From contig JAZRUV010000034.1 of the NCBI GenBank assembly GCA_045652705.1, positions 1 to 32,329 on the forward strand: a DNA stretch of 32,329 nucleotides, written 5' to 3'. Positions 1 through 8,886 of the stretch are shown piece by piece (position 1 is the stretch's first letter; each line of letters opens with the position of its first letter). The stretch is from UMGS1649 sp045652705. GTDB taxonomy: Bacteria > Bacillota > Clostridia > TANB77 > CAG-465. Made by a program: the position numbers and the translations under genes. A model generated the notes under the pieces. It had not been told where the DNA came from and searched no databases. It saw only the letters and a list, made by a program, of their open reading frames with translations.

Positions 1-48
1 TTTTATTCTATCTACACTTTAATTTTACACCATTTTTATGCAAAAAAC

Positions 49-105
49 AACTCCTAGAGTTCAATTAATCGCTTTTATATAGCTTTTAATCGTTCTCTAG
101 AAGTT
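49..105. repeat. Imperfect inverted repeat, possible second terminator
   Basis: The arms AACTCCTAGAG (49-59) and CTCTAGAAGTT (95-105) pair with one mismatch. A second, weaker pairing (ATTAA with TTAAT, GC with GC) lies inside. Read on the minus strand, the structure is followed by TTGTTTTTTG, so it could act as a backup terminator behind the polysaccharide operon. It could also serve a plus-strand gene left of the window. Apart from this and the terminator at 147-173, I see nothing in positions 1-180. Confidence 0.4.
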
Positions 106-146
106 ACTTTTTCTAAATAGAATTTACTTTTTCAATTGACCCATAT

Positions 147-173
147 AAAAAAGGATAAGTCTTTGACCTATCC
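147..173 (-). terminator. Intrinsic terminator of the polysaccharide operon
   Basis: On the minus strand, 8 nt after the last stop codon, GGATAGGTC and GACTTATCC form a 9-pair stem with one mismatch and a 3-nt loop. Six T follow (positions 152-147). This is a standard Rho-independent layout and marks the end of the operon. Confidence 0.75.
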
Positions 174-180
174 AATACAA

Positions 181-1155
181 TTAAATATATAATTCTTTAT
201 TTTGCTTGTACCATTCCACAAAATTACTAATTCCTTGTTCAAACGATACTTTTGGCTCATAACCAATTAACTCTTTGGCTTTAGATACATCTGCATATGT
301 TCTTTCAACATCACCAGGTTGCATTGGTAATTGTTTTATTTTAGGAGTAACCCCTACCGCTCTACCTATTGTATCTATCATTTCTTTTAATGATACCGGT
401 GAAGAATTTCCTAAATTTAATATCTCATACACATTTTCATTATTTTCCACATAATTACAACTTCTAACTATTCCGTCTACTATATCTGTTATATATGTAT
501 AATCTCTAGATGTAGTGCCATCACCAAACATTGGAATCTCTTTATCTTCTAACATTAATCTTGTAAATTTATTTATTGCCAAATCCGGTCTTTGTTTTGG
601 ACCATACACTGTAAAGAATCGAAGCATTATTACATTCATGTTAAACAACTTATGATATACATGTGTCATTATTTCATTCGCTTTTTTTGTTGCAGCATAC
701 GGGCTTATAGCAAAATCTACTACCATATTTTCATTAAATGGTACTTGCTTACAATTACCATAAACACTACTAGAAGATGCCATTACAAGTTTTGACATGC
801 TATTTTCTTTCATTGCTTCTAGTATGTTTTGTGTACCCATACAGTTTACTTCTTGATAAAGCACTGGATTTTCAATAGAAGGTCTAACACCTGCCATAGC
901 TGCTAAATGTACAACAACATCAATTCTATTTTCGCTAAATATTTTAGATATTTCCTCTTTATTTCTTATATCTATTCTATACAACGTATAATTAGAATTG
1001 GATAAAAAGTGTTTTGCATTGTTTTCTTTAACCTTTGGAGCATAAAAATCACAAAAATTATCTACCGCAATTACTTTGTTTCCTTCATTTAATAATCTTT
1101 CTGTTAAACTAGAGCCAATAAAGCCAGCTCCACCTGTTATTAGATATGTTTTCAT
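181..1155 (-). CDS. NAD-dependent epimerase, UDP-glucuronate 4-epimerase type
   Basis: This is a 324-residue extended short-chain dehydrogenase/reductase. The NAD-binding GGAGFIG motif is at residues 8-14, with Asp32 after the second strand. The serine cluster SSSSVYG (127-133) and Tyr153-x3-Lys157 form the catalytic set. The stretch RFFTVYGPKQRPDLA (179-193) is typical of the UDP-glucuronate 4-epimerase/GDP-mannose dehydratase branch, and RPD(L/M)A favours the uronate epimerases. The likely reaction is interconversion of UDP-glucuronate and UDP-galacturonate in the cytosol, supplying the polymer built by this operon. The start overlaps the upstream acyltransferase stop by ATGA, so the two are translationally coupled. 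It is the last gene before a terminator. The exact sugar is inferred; a UDP-glucose 4-epimerase is the main alternative. Confidence 0.82.
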   Translation of the reverse strand: MKTYLITGGAGFIGSSLTERLLNEGNKVIAVDNFCDFYAPKVKENNAKHFLSNSNYTLYRIDIRNKEEISKIFSENRIDVVVHLAAMAGVRPSIENPVLYQEVNCMGTQNILEAMKENSMSKLVMASSSSVYGNCKQVPFNENMVVDFAISPYAATKKANEIMTHVYHKLFNMNVIMLRFFTVYGPKQRPDLAINKFTRLMLEDKEIPMFGDGTTSRDYTYITDIVDGIVRSCNYVENNENVYEILNLGNSSPVSLKEMIDTIGRAVGVTPKIKQLPMQPGDVERTYADVSKAKELIGYEPKVSFEQGISNFVEWYKQNKELYI

Positions 1156-2249
1156 TGTTTTACCTTCTTTCTTGAAATAATTCTTTTTATTTTTATTTCT
1201 AAATTATCATACAAATTATATATCCATGGTAGACTGTTTTTTTCTATTACATATATCCTAAACAATTCTATTAGCATTCCTACTATATATACAATTGTAA
1301 TAGAAATTAATGCATGCAACCATAAAAAACTACTATTATAATAATCATTATTTTTGAATAATATTTGCCATATATACTCTCTAACAAAATAGTTTTCATG
1401 AATTAAGTATATGCCAAACGAAGTTGAAGCAATTATATTGACACCTCTTGACTCTATTTTTAATTCTTTAAATAACGCAAACAATGAAATTGAAGCTATT
1501 AAAACTAATATACTATTTAGTCCTATAAAATAATTTATATGTTCGGAAAAAACAGTATAAAATCTTCCCAAATATTCAAAAATTATTTGACTTAAAAACA
1601 TTAAAAACCAACTAGCAATAAATACACACGAACTTATTGTTTTTCTCAATCTATAATCTTTCATGTATAATCTAATATATGCACCAACTATATATATAAA
1701 TGTAAACAGCGTAACGTCTCCCAAGCCCAAACTCGAACTAGTAAATGTAGGAATAATACAACATAATATACATAGAATTACTACTAACCTTTTATTTTCT
1801 TGTTTAGTCATACCTTTCACAAGCTTATTTATATATGGACTTAAAATATATAATACTACGTATGCAGTTATAAACCAATACATAGAAAATGTTACTGGCA
1901 ATACAGATTTTATTAAAACTTTCAATCCAATTTGTATTTGTTCAAACTTTATTATATTAAATATTATATAGCATCCAATTGTATAGAATAACACTTGTAA
2001 AACCAATTTTATTATCTTCTTTATGCTAAATTTTGATTCAATCCCAAAATATCCTGTTATTAAAATAAAACAAATTACTCCAATTTTACCGCCTATTGCA
2101 AAAAAATCTATCAATAGATTATTAAATAATAAACCTGGAAGTTTATTTATCCAGTTGCCATGCACAGAATAATGGTGCATAATTATCATAATTATACTTA
2201 TTATTCTTAGCAACTCAAAATTAGATAATCTTTTTTTAATGTCATTCAT
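1152..2249 (-). CDS. Membrane acyltransferase, acyltransferase-3 (OafA/YrhL) family
   Basis: This 365-residue protein is almost entirely hydrophobic, with about ten membrane segments. Near the N-terminus Arg15 and His26 fit the family's R-x10-H signature (stretch RIISIIMIIMHHYS). Members of the family move acetyl or other acyl groups across the membrane onto surface polysaccharides, so this protein probably O-acylates the polymer or its repeat unit. An AGGA ribosome binding site lies 7 nt before ATG 2249. The gene follows the flippase by 2 nt and overlaps the epimerase by 4 nt, firmly inside the operon. The acceptor sugar and acyl group cannot be read from sequence. Confidence 0.82.
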   Translation of the reverse strand: MNDIKKRLSNFELLRIISIIMIIMHHYSVHGNWINKLPGLLFNNLLIDFFAIGGKIGVICFILITGYFGIESKFSIKKIIKLVLQVLFYTIGCYIIFNIIKFEQIQIGLKVLIKSVLPVTFSMYWFITAYVVLYILSPYINKLVKGMTKQENKRLVVILCILCCIIPTFTSSSLGLGDVTLFTFIYIVGAYIRLYMKDYRLRKTISSCVFIASWFLMFLSQIIFEYLGRFYTVFSEHINYFIGLNSILVLIASISLFALFKELKIESRGVNIIASTSFGIYLIHENYFVREYIWQILFKNNDYYNSSFLWLHALISITIVYIVGMLIELFRIYVIEKNSLPWIYNLYDNLEIKIKRIISRKKVKQ

Positions 2250-2251
2250 AG

Positions 2252-3757
2252 CTACTTCCTTTTTATTAGATTTTTCATCAATTTAAATACGCCCTTAATG
2301 TCATCAATAAATAAAACCGCATTTATTCCTAATGTTATTATTGTTGCTATTATAGCAGTTATTACGGCCTGTAGTATCCACGTCACATATGAGACTACTT
2401 CTACTTGTGGGATTATATTAGTAATTAGTACTATTAATAAAACCTCAATAGCTATAATCGCTATCTTCTTCACACTTACCCAAATACTTCTTTCTAAAAT
2501 ATATTTAGAAGTGTGGTATACAAATTCTACAGTTCTGACCAACATTGCTACAAGTGTACCTATAGCTACACCTAATATTCCAAATTTCCAAACTAATGAA
2601 AGAGATACTGCAATATTTACAATTGCTTCTATCCAAGCACCTTTTTTAGTTTGTTTAAAATGTCCTGCTGCCAAAGTTATGCTACTATATGGCAATCTAA
2701 TGCTCCACATAAATTCACTTAACACTATCAATACTCCAAAAAGTGGTCTAATGTAATTTGCATCGTTTACACCTAATGTATATACTTTAATAAATGGAGT
2801 TATTAATAATATTGTACATACATATACTATTGTTATAATTGTAAAATACATAAATTCATATTCACTAAAACTTTTATTTAATTGTTTTTTCTCCCCCTTT
2901 GCTATCATATCTCCAAAAGAAGCCTCTATAGCTGTTGTAAAGGCTTGTATAATTGATTTTATTCCTTTTACAACTAAGCAATATACGGAATACACAGATA
3001 CTTCAGCTGCTTTAGTAAAGAATGTAAGTATTGTTATATCTGTATTATTATGTACAACTGCTGCAATGTGCTGCGCCAATCCATCCCATTTTTGTTCTAA
3101 TTTATACTCTTTATCTGCATTTTTTAAATTTATGTTATATTTTCTCTTAACATATACATTTTGGGCTATTGGTCTTAGAACAAATATAAATCCACTTATA
3201 AGTTTTACAATATGAATACTTGCACCAATTTTAATTAGTAATACAATTGCTAATGTATTTAATATATAACCAACTATTTGAATATTAGATGTAATATATG
3301 TTTTTTGATCTGCTTTCAAATATAACTTATATGTCATTCCAAAATAATACTCTGCAAGTGTACTTATTGAAATTATAACGACAAGAGATAACGTATACAT
3401 ATATTCAAATTGTGTACTTACTATAATTGGATATACAAATGCTAGTATAACAAGATATGCGATGAATATTATTGCAATAACTCTAAAAAATCTTTCTGTC
3501 GCTTTTAATATATTTTCTATTGTAGTCTTATCTTTATTAGCAATCGGTTTGTATAATGCTGCTTTTACAACAGGCCCTATTCCTGCTTCTAGCAATGTAA
3601 TATATGCCAAAAATTGTGTTATTGATGATACCAAACCATTAACATCAGAACCAAAGTTAGTTATTATTAACTTTGGTACAATAAATCCACAAATTAAAGT
3701 AGCTATTTGTAACACTAAGGATGATACAATATTTAATAATGCTTTTTTACTTCTCAT
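2252..3757 (-). CDS. Wzx-type polysaccharide flippase (MOP superfamily)
   Basis: This is a 501-residue integral membrane protein with a hydrophobic pattern consistent with 12-14 helices. It begins with a short basic N-terminus (MRSKK) and a first helix, and has the polar and glycine-rich helices seen in oligosaccharide translocases (for example PKLIITNFGSDVNGLVSS near residue 28). Its length is normal for the family. It would flip lipid-linked repeat units from the cytosolic to the outer face for polymerisation by the EpsG-like protein. Its ATG overlaps the end of the upstream ATP-grasp gene by 11 nt, and GAGGG precedes it. Sequence alone does not give substrate specificity. Confidence 0.85.
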   Translation of the reverse strand: MRSKKALLNIVSSLVLQIATLICGFIVPKLIITNFGSDVNGLVSSITQFLAYITLLEAGIGPVVKAALYKPIANKDKTTIENILKATERFFRVIAIIFIAYLVILAFVYPIIVSTQFEYMYTLSLVVIISISTLAEYYFGMTYKLYLKADQKTYITSNIQIVGYILNTLAIVLLIKIGASIHIVKLISGFIFVLRPIAQNVYVKRKYNINLKNADKEYKLEQKWDGLAQHIAAVVHNNTDITILTFFTKAAEVSVYSVYCLVVKGIKSIIQAFTTAIEASFGDMIAKGEKKQLNKSFSEYEFMYFTIITIVYVCTILLITPFIKVYTLGVNDANYIRPLFGVLIVLSEFMWSIRLPYSSITLAAGHFKQTKKGAWIEAIVNIAVSLSLVWKFGILGVAIGTLVAMLVRTVEFVYHTSKYILERSIWVSVKKIAIIAIEVLLIVLITNIIPQVEVVSYVTWILQAVITAIIATIITLGINAVLFIDDIKGVFKLMKNLIKRK

Positions 3758-4700
3758 TTTTTCCCTCTATCTTCTCTTTTGGCAACTCTAACATATCTCC
3801 CAGTTTTTTATCCCATTCTTTTGGGTTAAACCCTTCAAAACCCGAACTAGGAAAAAAAGTAAGCTCTCCAAAATACACTTTATCATTTATCTCATATAAA
3901 TCTACTCTTACAAATGGTATGTCTTTTGATAGCTTATTTGCTATTTCTACCATTTTTTCAAGATTTTTAGGTCTATCTATACCATTAGGATTATTAGTAT
4001 GATTTTCTCTTGTAAATGGCATTAACTTCCAATTAATATCAAAAAAATCTGTATTTTTAAAACTTCCTTGCCTATTGGAACACACTAATATATATTTTGC
4101 CTCACCATTAAAACAAAATAATTTATAATCTTTAAGGTCATTACCGTATTTATCTTCCATATATTTTTCGACTATTATTCTTTTTTTAACATTTTTATAT
4201 GGCCATTCTCTTCCTGCGTAATAATAATTCCTTCTAAGTGATTTTTCTATTTTTTCTTTAATTTTTTTTGAATCCAACTTGCTCTTGTCTCTACAAATAA
4301 CTAAACCTCCAGAATTATGTGTACATTTAATTACAAATTGGTTCGGTAATTCATCAAAATTTATATCTTCAACTTTATCCCATACTCCTAATGTTGGTAT
4401 GATGTACTCTTTTCCTATGATTTGTGCTATATATTCTTTTACCTCGTACTTGTCCACCATTTGGATATATTCTGGGTTTCTATTATATAATTTTAGCCAC
4501 TGTAACTTTTCGTTAAAAGTTGATGGATTAACAAGATCTGGAATCTTGTTAAGTCGTTCATAATACCTTTCACGTATATATTTTTTATCATCATAATAAA
4601 TAATCCCTTTAGATGCTAAAAACAAAATAATTTTTTTAGGATTTCTTATATACTTAAATATCTTTTGAACATTACCATTTATTCCTTTTAAAAAACTCAT
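3747..4700 (-). CDS. TupA-like ATP-grasp protein (copy 1 of 3)
   Basis: I place the start at ATG 4700 (317 residues), because GGAG lies 6 nt upstream. An in-frame ATG at 4742 has no ribosome binding site and would overlap the upstream gene. The protein carries FNEKLQWLKLY (62-72), the glycine loop KCTHNSGG (125-132) and the closing acidic strands FVRVDLYE (263-270) and FGELTF (277-282), as in TupA-like ATP-grasp proteins. That family is named after a gene of Bacillus teichuronopeptide synthesis. ATP-grasp enzymes join a carboxylate to an amine through an acyl phosphate, so linking an amino acid to a uronic acid is a reasonable inference. Copy 2 (5779-6696) is very similar even at DNA level; copy 3 (8887-9774) is diverged. 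Confidence 0.82.
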   Translation of the reverse strand: MSFLKGINGNVQKIFKYIRNPKKIILFLASKGIIYYDDKKYIRERYYERLNKIPDLVNPSTFNEKLQWLKLYNRNPEYIQMVDKYEVKEYIAQIIGKEYIIPTLGVWDKVEDINFDELPNQFVIKCTHNSGGLVICRDKSKLDSKKIKEKIEKSLRRNYYYAGREWPYKNVKKRIIVEKYMEDKYGNDLKDYKLFCFNGEAKYILVCSNRQGSFKNTDFFDINWKLMPFTRENHTNNPNGIDRPKNLEKMVEIANKLSKDIPFVRVDLYEINDKVYFGELTFFPSSGFEGFNPKEWDKKLGDMLELPKEKIEGKNEK

Positions 4701-4723
4701 ATACAACTCCATTTTATCTTTTA

Positions 4724-5782
4724 TTATAATATTTTTTCCCATCTATCTGCTATTTTTTTTATAGAATATTCTTGTTTTATTTTCAAAGCGTTGCTACTTA
4801 TCTTGTTCATAAAATTAGGGTCATTTATTATTTTATTCATTGCAATAAGCAGAGCATCTTGATCACCAACAGGTATCAGAACCCCATTATAATTGTTTTT
4901 TATCATAAGTGCTGCTCCTCCAACAGGACAATCAGTACATATAGTTGGAATTCCCATTGCTAATGCCTCTATCATAGAATTAGAAATGCCTTCATAATTA
5001 GATGTTGAGATATACAGGCTAGCTGCTCTCATTTTTTCTCTAACATTACTAACATATCCCTTGAATAATACTTTATCATTGATTCCTAAAGTATTAGCCA
5101 ACTCCTCTAACTCATTTTTTAATGGACCTTGACCATATATTTCTAAAAAATAGTCTGGATGCATATTTGAAAAAAGTTGAAATGTTTTTATCAACATAGA
5201 AAAATTCTTTTGCTTGGTTAACCTGCCAACAGCCACTATTCTTTTTTCTCTAATTCCCTCAAAAGCACTAGGTATATCTTCATCTACAGGATTAGGAATT
5301 ACTACAGATTTTTCTTGTATTTTCTTATCAAACATTTCTTTAACTTGTTCTGTCTGAACAACCAAATATCCTGATTTTCGATATAATACTTTTTCTAGAA
5401 CTTTTTTAATTAAACCTCTTTGCGTTTTAGGATTACATCTTTCTGAAACTATAACTTTTTTATTTAACCCTAAAGTAGCCAATATTGTTATTATATTAAT
5501 ACTTTGCATAAATGAAACTATGTAATCATAATTATTTGCTATAATTTCTTTTCTTAACTCTAAAACCAACTTTATTTTTTCAACAAGTTTAATCCTATGT
5601 TCGCAATTAAATCTTTTTAACTTAACATAGTCAGATAGTTTATATGTATCATTTTCATTCTTATACAATAACACCATACTAACATCATAATCCCTTTTTG
5701 AAAATTCATTTGCTAGTAAAGTCATAACTCTTTCTGAGCCCCCGGCAGTAAGTGTTGAATTTACAAATAATATTTTTTTCAT
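4724..5782 (-). CDS. Glycosyltransferase family 4
   Basis: This 352-residue GT-B enzyme has the N-terminal glycine motif GGSERV (14-19), the donor-domain start VGRLTKQKN (185-193) and an E-x7-E motif, EGISNSMIE (264-272). These are the standard features of retaining GT4 transferases that use a nucleotide sugar. It acts in the cytosol at the membrane face, adding one sugar to the lipid-linked repeat unit. The start codon overlaps the preceding ATP-grasp stop (ATGA), with GGAG upstream. It sits between two near-identical ATP-grasp copies, so homologous recombination between them would remove it. Donor and linkage are not predictable. Confidence 0.87.
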   Translation of the reverse strand: MKKILFVNSTLTAGGSERVMTLLANEFSKRDYDVSMVLLYKNENDTYKLSDYVKLKRFNCEHRIKLVEKIKLVLELRKEIIANNYDYIVSFMQSINIITILATLGLNKKVIVSERCNPKTQRGLIKKVLEKVLYRKSGYLVVQTEQVKEMFDKKIQEKSVVIPNPVDEDIPSAFEGIREKRIVAVGRLTKQKNFSMLIKTFQLFSNMHPDYFLEIYGQGPLKNELEELANTLGINDKVLFKGYVSNVREKMRAASLYISTSNYEGISNSMIEALAMGIPTICTDCPVGGAALMIKNNYNGVLIPVGDQDALLIAMNKIINDPNFMNKISSNALKIKQEYSIKKIADRWEKIL

Positions 5783-6696
5783 TTTTTCTCCTTCTTTATA
5801 TTCTCAATTTCTATTAATTCTCCTAATGTATTATCCCATTCTTTTGGTTCAAAACCTTCAAATCCCGCACTAGGGAATAAGGTAAGTTCTCCAAAATACA
5901 CCTTGCCATTTATTTCATATAAATCTACTCTTACAAATGGTATATCTTTAGATAAAGTATTGGCAATTTCTATCATCTTACTAATATTTTTAGGCTTTTC
6001 TATACCTTTAGGGTTATTTATATGATTTTCTCTTGTAAACGGCATTAAATTCCAATTAGTGTCAAAAAAATCTGTATTTTTCAAACTTCCTTGTCTGTTG
6101 GAACACACTAATATATATTTTGTTTTACCGTTAAAGCAAAATAATTTATAGTCTTTAAGGTCGTTACTGTGTTTGTCTTCCATATATTTCTCAACTATGA
6201 TTCTTTTTTTTACATTTTTATATGGCCATTCTCTATTAGCATAATAAAAATCTTTTTTTAAGCATTTTGATATTTTCTTCTTAGCTTTAAGCTTATCAAA
6301 TTTTTGCTTGTCTCTACAAATAATTAATCCACCCGAATCATGCGTACATTTTATTACGAATTCATTTGGTAATTTATCAAAATCAATTTCATCAAACTTA
6401 TCATATACTCCTAACGTTGGTATTATATATTGCTTACCAATAATACTTTCAACATATTCTTTTGCTTCATATTTGTCAACCATTTTTGTGTATTCGTCTT
6501 TTCTATCGTAGAGTTTAAGCCATTGCAATTTTTCGTTAAAGGTTTTTGGACTCTCTAAATCCAAAGCCGAATTCATTTGTAGTTTAAACAGCAACTTTAA
6601 ATATTTTTCGTCATTTAACAAGTGTATTCCTCTGTTATTTAAAAAAACAATCAAATACAGTGGATTCTTTAATAGTTTTATTATCTTTTTTTCCAT
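5779..6696 (-). CDS. TupA-like ATP-grasp protein (copy 2 of 3)
   Basis: I choose ATG 6696 (305 residues), since GGAG lies 7 nt upstream. The in-frame ATG at 6729 lacks a ribosome binding site and overlaps the polymerase gene. The two corrected starts, here and in copy 1, both fall 23 nt after the preceding stop codon. The same motif order as in copy 1 is present: FNEKLQWLKLY, KCTHDSGG, RIIVEKYMEDK, FVRVDLYE and FGELTLFP. Long blocks match copy 1 almost base for base (for example about 6080-6240 against 4064-4210), so the duplication is recent or kept alike by gene conversion. The function is inferred as in copy 1; the two may use different amino acids or positions. Confidence 0.82.
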   Translation of the reverse strand: MEKKIIKLLKNPLYLIVFLNNRGIHLLNDEKYLKLLFKLQMNSALDLESPKTFNEKLQWLKLYDRKDEYTKMVDKYEAKEYVESIIGKQYIIPTLGVYDKFDEIDFDKLPNEFVIKCTHDSGGLIICRDKQKFDKLKAKKKISKCLKKDFYYANREWPYKNVKKRIIVEKYMEDKHSNDLKDYKLFCFNGKTKYILVCSNRQGSLKNTDFFDTNWNLMPFTRENHINNPKGIEKPKNISKMIEIANTLSKDIPFVRVDLYEINGKVYFGELTLFPSAGFEGFEPKEWDNTLGELIEIENIKKEKK

Positions 6697-6719
6697 AATA
6701 ATTCTCCAATCCATTATTT

Positions 6720-7778
6720 CTATTGCCAATAAAACATATAAGGATTAATATGATTCCAATTAGGCCTTAAATATGTAATAGTTAAACAATAGCACAAGAA
6801 ACCTACAAAAACTAGTATATAACAAAGTGCTCTTGTTCTCTTATTTTCTAGTTTTGCTATATAGTTAGCGATTAGCACTATTGAAAACACATCAAAATAG
6901 GTTGAAACTCTCGATAATATACTAATTCTTATTGCAAGAAAATTTAGTAAAACGTTAACAAATGAAATGTTATATAATAATATATCATTTTTATCTGTTT
7001 CTACTTCTTTTTTGTTTTTTATAAAACTAACAAAAACAAATACTAAAACACTTATTAAAAACAACAAAATATTTGCTAACTCATTTGAATTATAATACTC
7101 TTGCACATATAAAGTATAAGTTCCAAGGGAACTTGTCACATACGTTAAAATGTCATATAAAAACACGTAGCATAATCCTGTAGCTAGTATCAAGTAGAAT
7201 CTGTTTTTTTTACTTAAATCCAAGCCGTACAAAAAATACAGCACCACAGCAACTAATGCACTAACATGAAACATAGATGCAATTATAATCATGAGTATAT
7301 ACTTAACAATCTTTCTATTCTCAATATATTTAATTGAATATAGAACAATTGCTATGGCTAGAAACTCTCTAATAATATTCATTTCTGAAAAGAAAAACCT
7401 GCAAACTATAAATAGTAAAAAACTAAATGTCATGTTTTTAGAATATTTATAAACGAATTGGCAAATGCACGCATTTGTTATGCTTGCAGCAAAAAAAAGT
7501 AATACCGTGTAATTTGATGATATTTTTGAAATTATAAAATTAAACAAAACATATGCAACTTCAAATCTGCTTGTTTTGAAAATATTGCTACCATATAAGA
7601 TAACTTTGTTAAAAAAACTCACATAGTTGCCTGTGTCATTTCCTATAGTATATTTTCTTAATCCGGCAATTAAAGTTAACATTATAAAAACAATAATCGC
7701 ATATGTTTTTTTATGCTTCTTTTCTAAAAATATTCCAAAAAATATAATAGCAACAATTAATAAATAATATATTAACAT
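6720..7778 (-). CDS. EpsG/Wzy-type polysaccharide polymerase
   Basis: This is a 352-residue membrane protein with about ten predicted helices. Near the N-terminus it carries LIAGLRKYTIGNDTGNYVSFF (about residues 41-61), the GxRxxxxGxDxxxY-type element characteristic of the EpsG family. A cluster SEMNIIREFLAIAIVLYS follows in the middle. EpsG-like proteins are the Wzy-equivalent polymerases of Gram-positive exopolysaccharide loci and would join flipped repeat units outside the membrane. GAGGA lies 4 nt before ATG 7778. It is the only polymerase candidate in the operon, which also has a single flippase, as expected for a Wzx/Wzy-type pathway. Confidence 0.82.
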   Translation of the reverse strand: MLIYYLLIVAIIFFGIFLEKKHKKTYAIIVFIMLTLIAGLRKYTIGNDTGNYVSFFNKVILYGSNIFKTSRFEVAYVLFNFIISKISSNYTVLLFFAASITNACICQFVYKYSKNMTFSFLLFIVCRFFFSEMNIIREFLAIAIVLYSIKYIENRKIVKYILMIIIASMFHVSALVAVVLYFLYGLDLSKKNRFYLILATGLCYVFLYDILTYVTSSLGTYTLYVQEYYNSNELANILLFLISVLVFVFVSFIKNKKEVETDKNDILLYNISFVNVLLNFLAIRISILSRVSTYFDVFSIVLIANYIAKLENKRTRALCYILVFVGFLCYCLTITYLRPNWNHINPYMFYWQ

Positions 7779-7790
7779 ATAATCCTCACA

Positions 7791-8885
7791 CTAAATTTTT
7801 AATATTTTTTTATATTCTTTTATCATTTTTATTATAATATTATTCCAGTCAAATTCTTCTTTAGCATATCCTACCTCATTTTCAGATATCTGTTCTAATT
7901 TATCTTTGCTTTCATATGATTTAATTATTGTTTTTGAGATGTCTTCTGCTATCAATTCACATGTAAATCCTAATTTGTTGTTTTTAACGTCTTCAACCAC
8001 ATTAGTTCCTGGCGTCACAATAACTGGAACTCCATAAGAAATAGCCTCAATAACGCTAGTTGGATGTCCCTCTAATCTTGATGTATGAATGAATATATCA
8101 GCATCTAATATAGCTTCCTCTTTTTTCTCTCCGAAAATAGCATTGTTTAATTCAATTAAACTCGAAAGCTCATTCTGTTCAATGTAATTGTTCATATATT
8201 TTAACGTATTATCACAATCATGTCCATAAAAAACAAATTTTATTTTATTTTCCGTAAAGTATTCTTTTTCTTTGTTTATCGCTTCTAGCAAAACATCTAA
8301 ACCTTTGTGATACCAATCATACCTTCCTATAAACAATATTTTAAATTCATCTCTTTGATTACAACTGTGCTTCTTTAATGGCATTTCCATTCCATTTCCA
8401 GCCACCATATGATTTTTTATATTAAAACTATCTTTACTTTCTAAATATTCATTTTTTGTTAAAAAATGAATAAAACTAGCTTTCTCTATAAATTTTCTAA
8501 AAATTAAAAAATTTGCTACTTTTTTCTTCAAGTATGATTTTTTTTGTCCTTGAGCAGTCAATGAACATCTAGGAATTATAACATATGGTATATTTTGTTT
8601 TCTTAAATTATTAGCTATTCTTACAAAAGCAATTTCGTATACTTCATGAAAAACCACTAAATCTGGTTTATTAAATGGTTCTGGCAAAAAACTAATGTCA
8701 TAATTTTTTATACTATCTATTGTAAAATAATTTTCATATTCTTTTAAATTATCTACAACCAAACTGCTGCAATTCAAATATCCTGACGTTGCATGACTTT
8801 GTAAATACTTTACGTATTTAGGAACGTTAATATTTATTCCCGCCCATTGATTATTTCGTAAATTCGATATACTTAATATTACCAT
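7791..8885 (-). CDS. Glycosyltransferase family 4
   Basis: This is a 364-residue GT-B protein. The N-terminal domain is weakly conserved, but the C-terminal domain is clear. The acceptor-side region ends at NGMEMP (164-169), the donor domain opens with FIGRYDWYHKGLD (185-197), and the E-x7-E motif is EGHPTSVIE (272-280) followed by the usual AISYGVPVIVTPGTN. It probably adds one sugar to the growing repeat unit at the cytosolic face. It lies 2 nt upstream of an ATP-grasp stop on one side and 12 nt from the polymerase on the other, all in one transcription unit. Donor sugar is unknown. Confidence 0.86.
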   Translation of the reverse strand: MVILSISNLRNNQWAGININVPKYVKYLQSHATSGYLNCSSLVVDNLKEYENYFTIDSIKNYDISFLPEPFNKPDLVVFHEVYEIAFVRIANNLRKQNIPYVIIPRCSLTAQGQKKSYLKKKVANFLIFRKFIEKASFIHFLTKNEYLESKDSFNIKNHMVAGNGMEMPLKKHSCNQRDEFKILFIGRYDWYHKGLDVLLEAINKEKEYFTENKIKFVFYGHDCDNTLKYMNNYIEQNELSSLIELNNAIFGEKKEEAILDADIFIHTSRLEGHPTSVIEAISYGVPVIVTPGTNVVEDVKNNKLGFTCELIAEDISKTIIKSYESKDKLEQISENEVGYAKEEFDWNNIIIKMIKEYKKILKI

Positions 8886-8886
8886 A

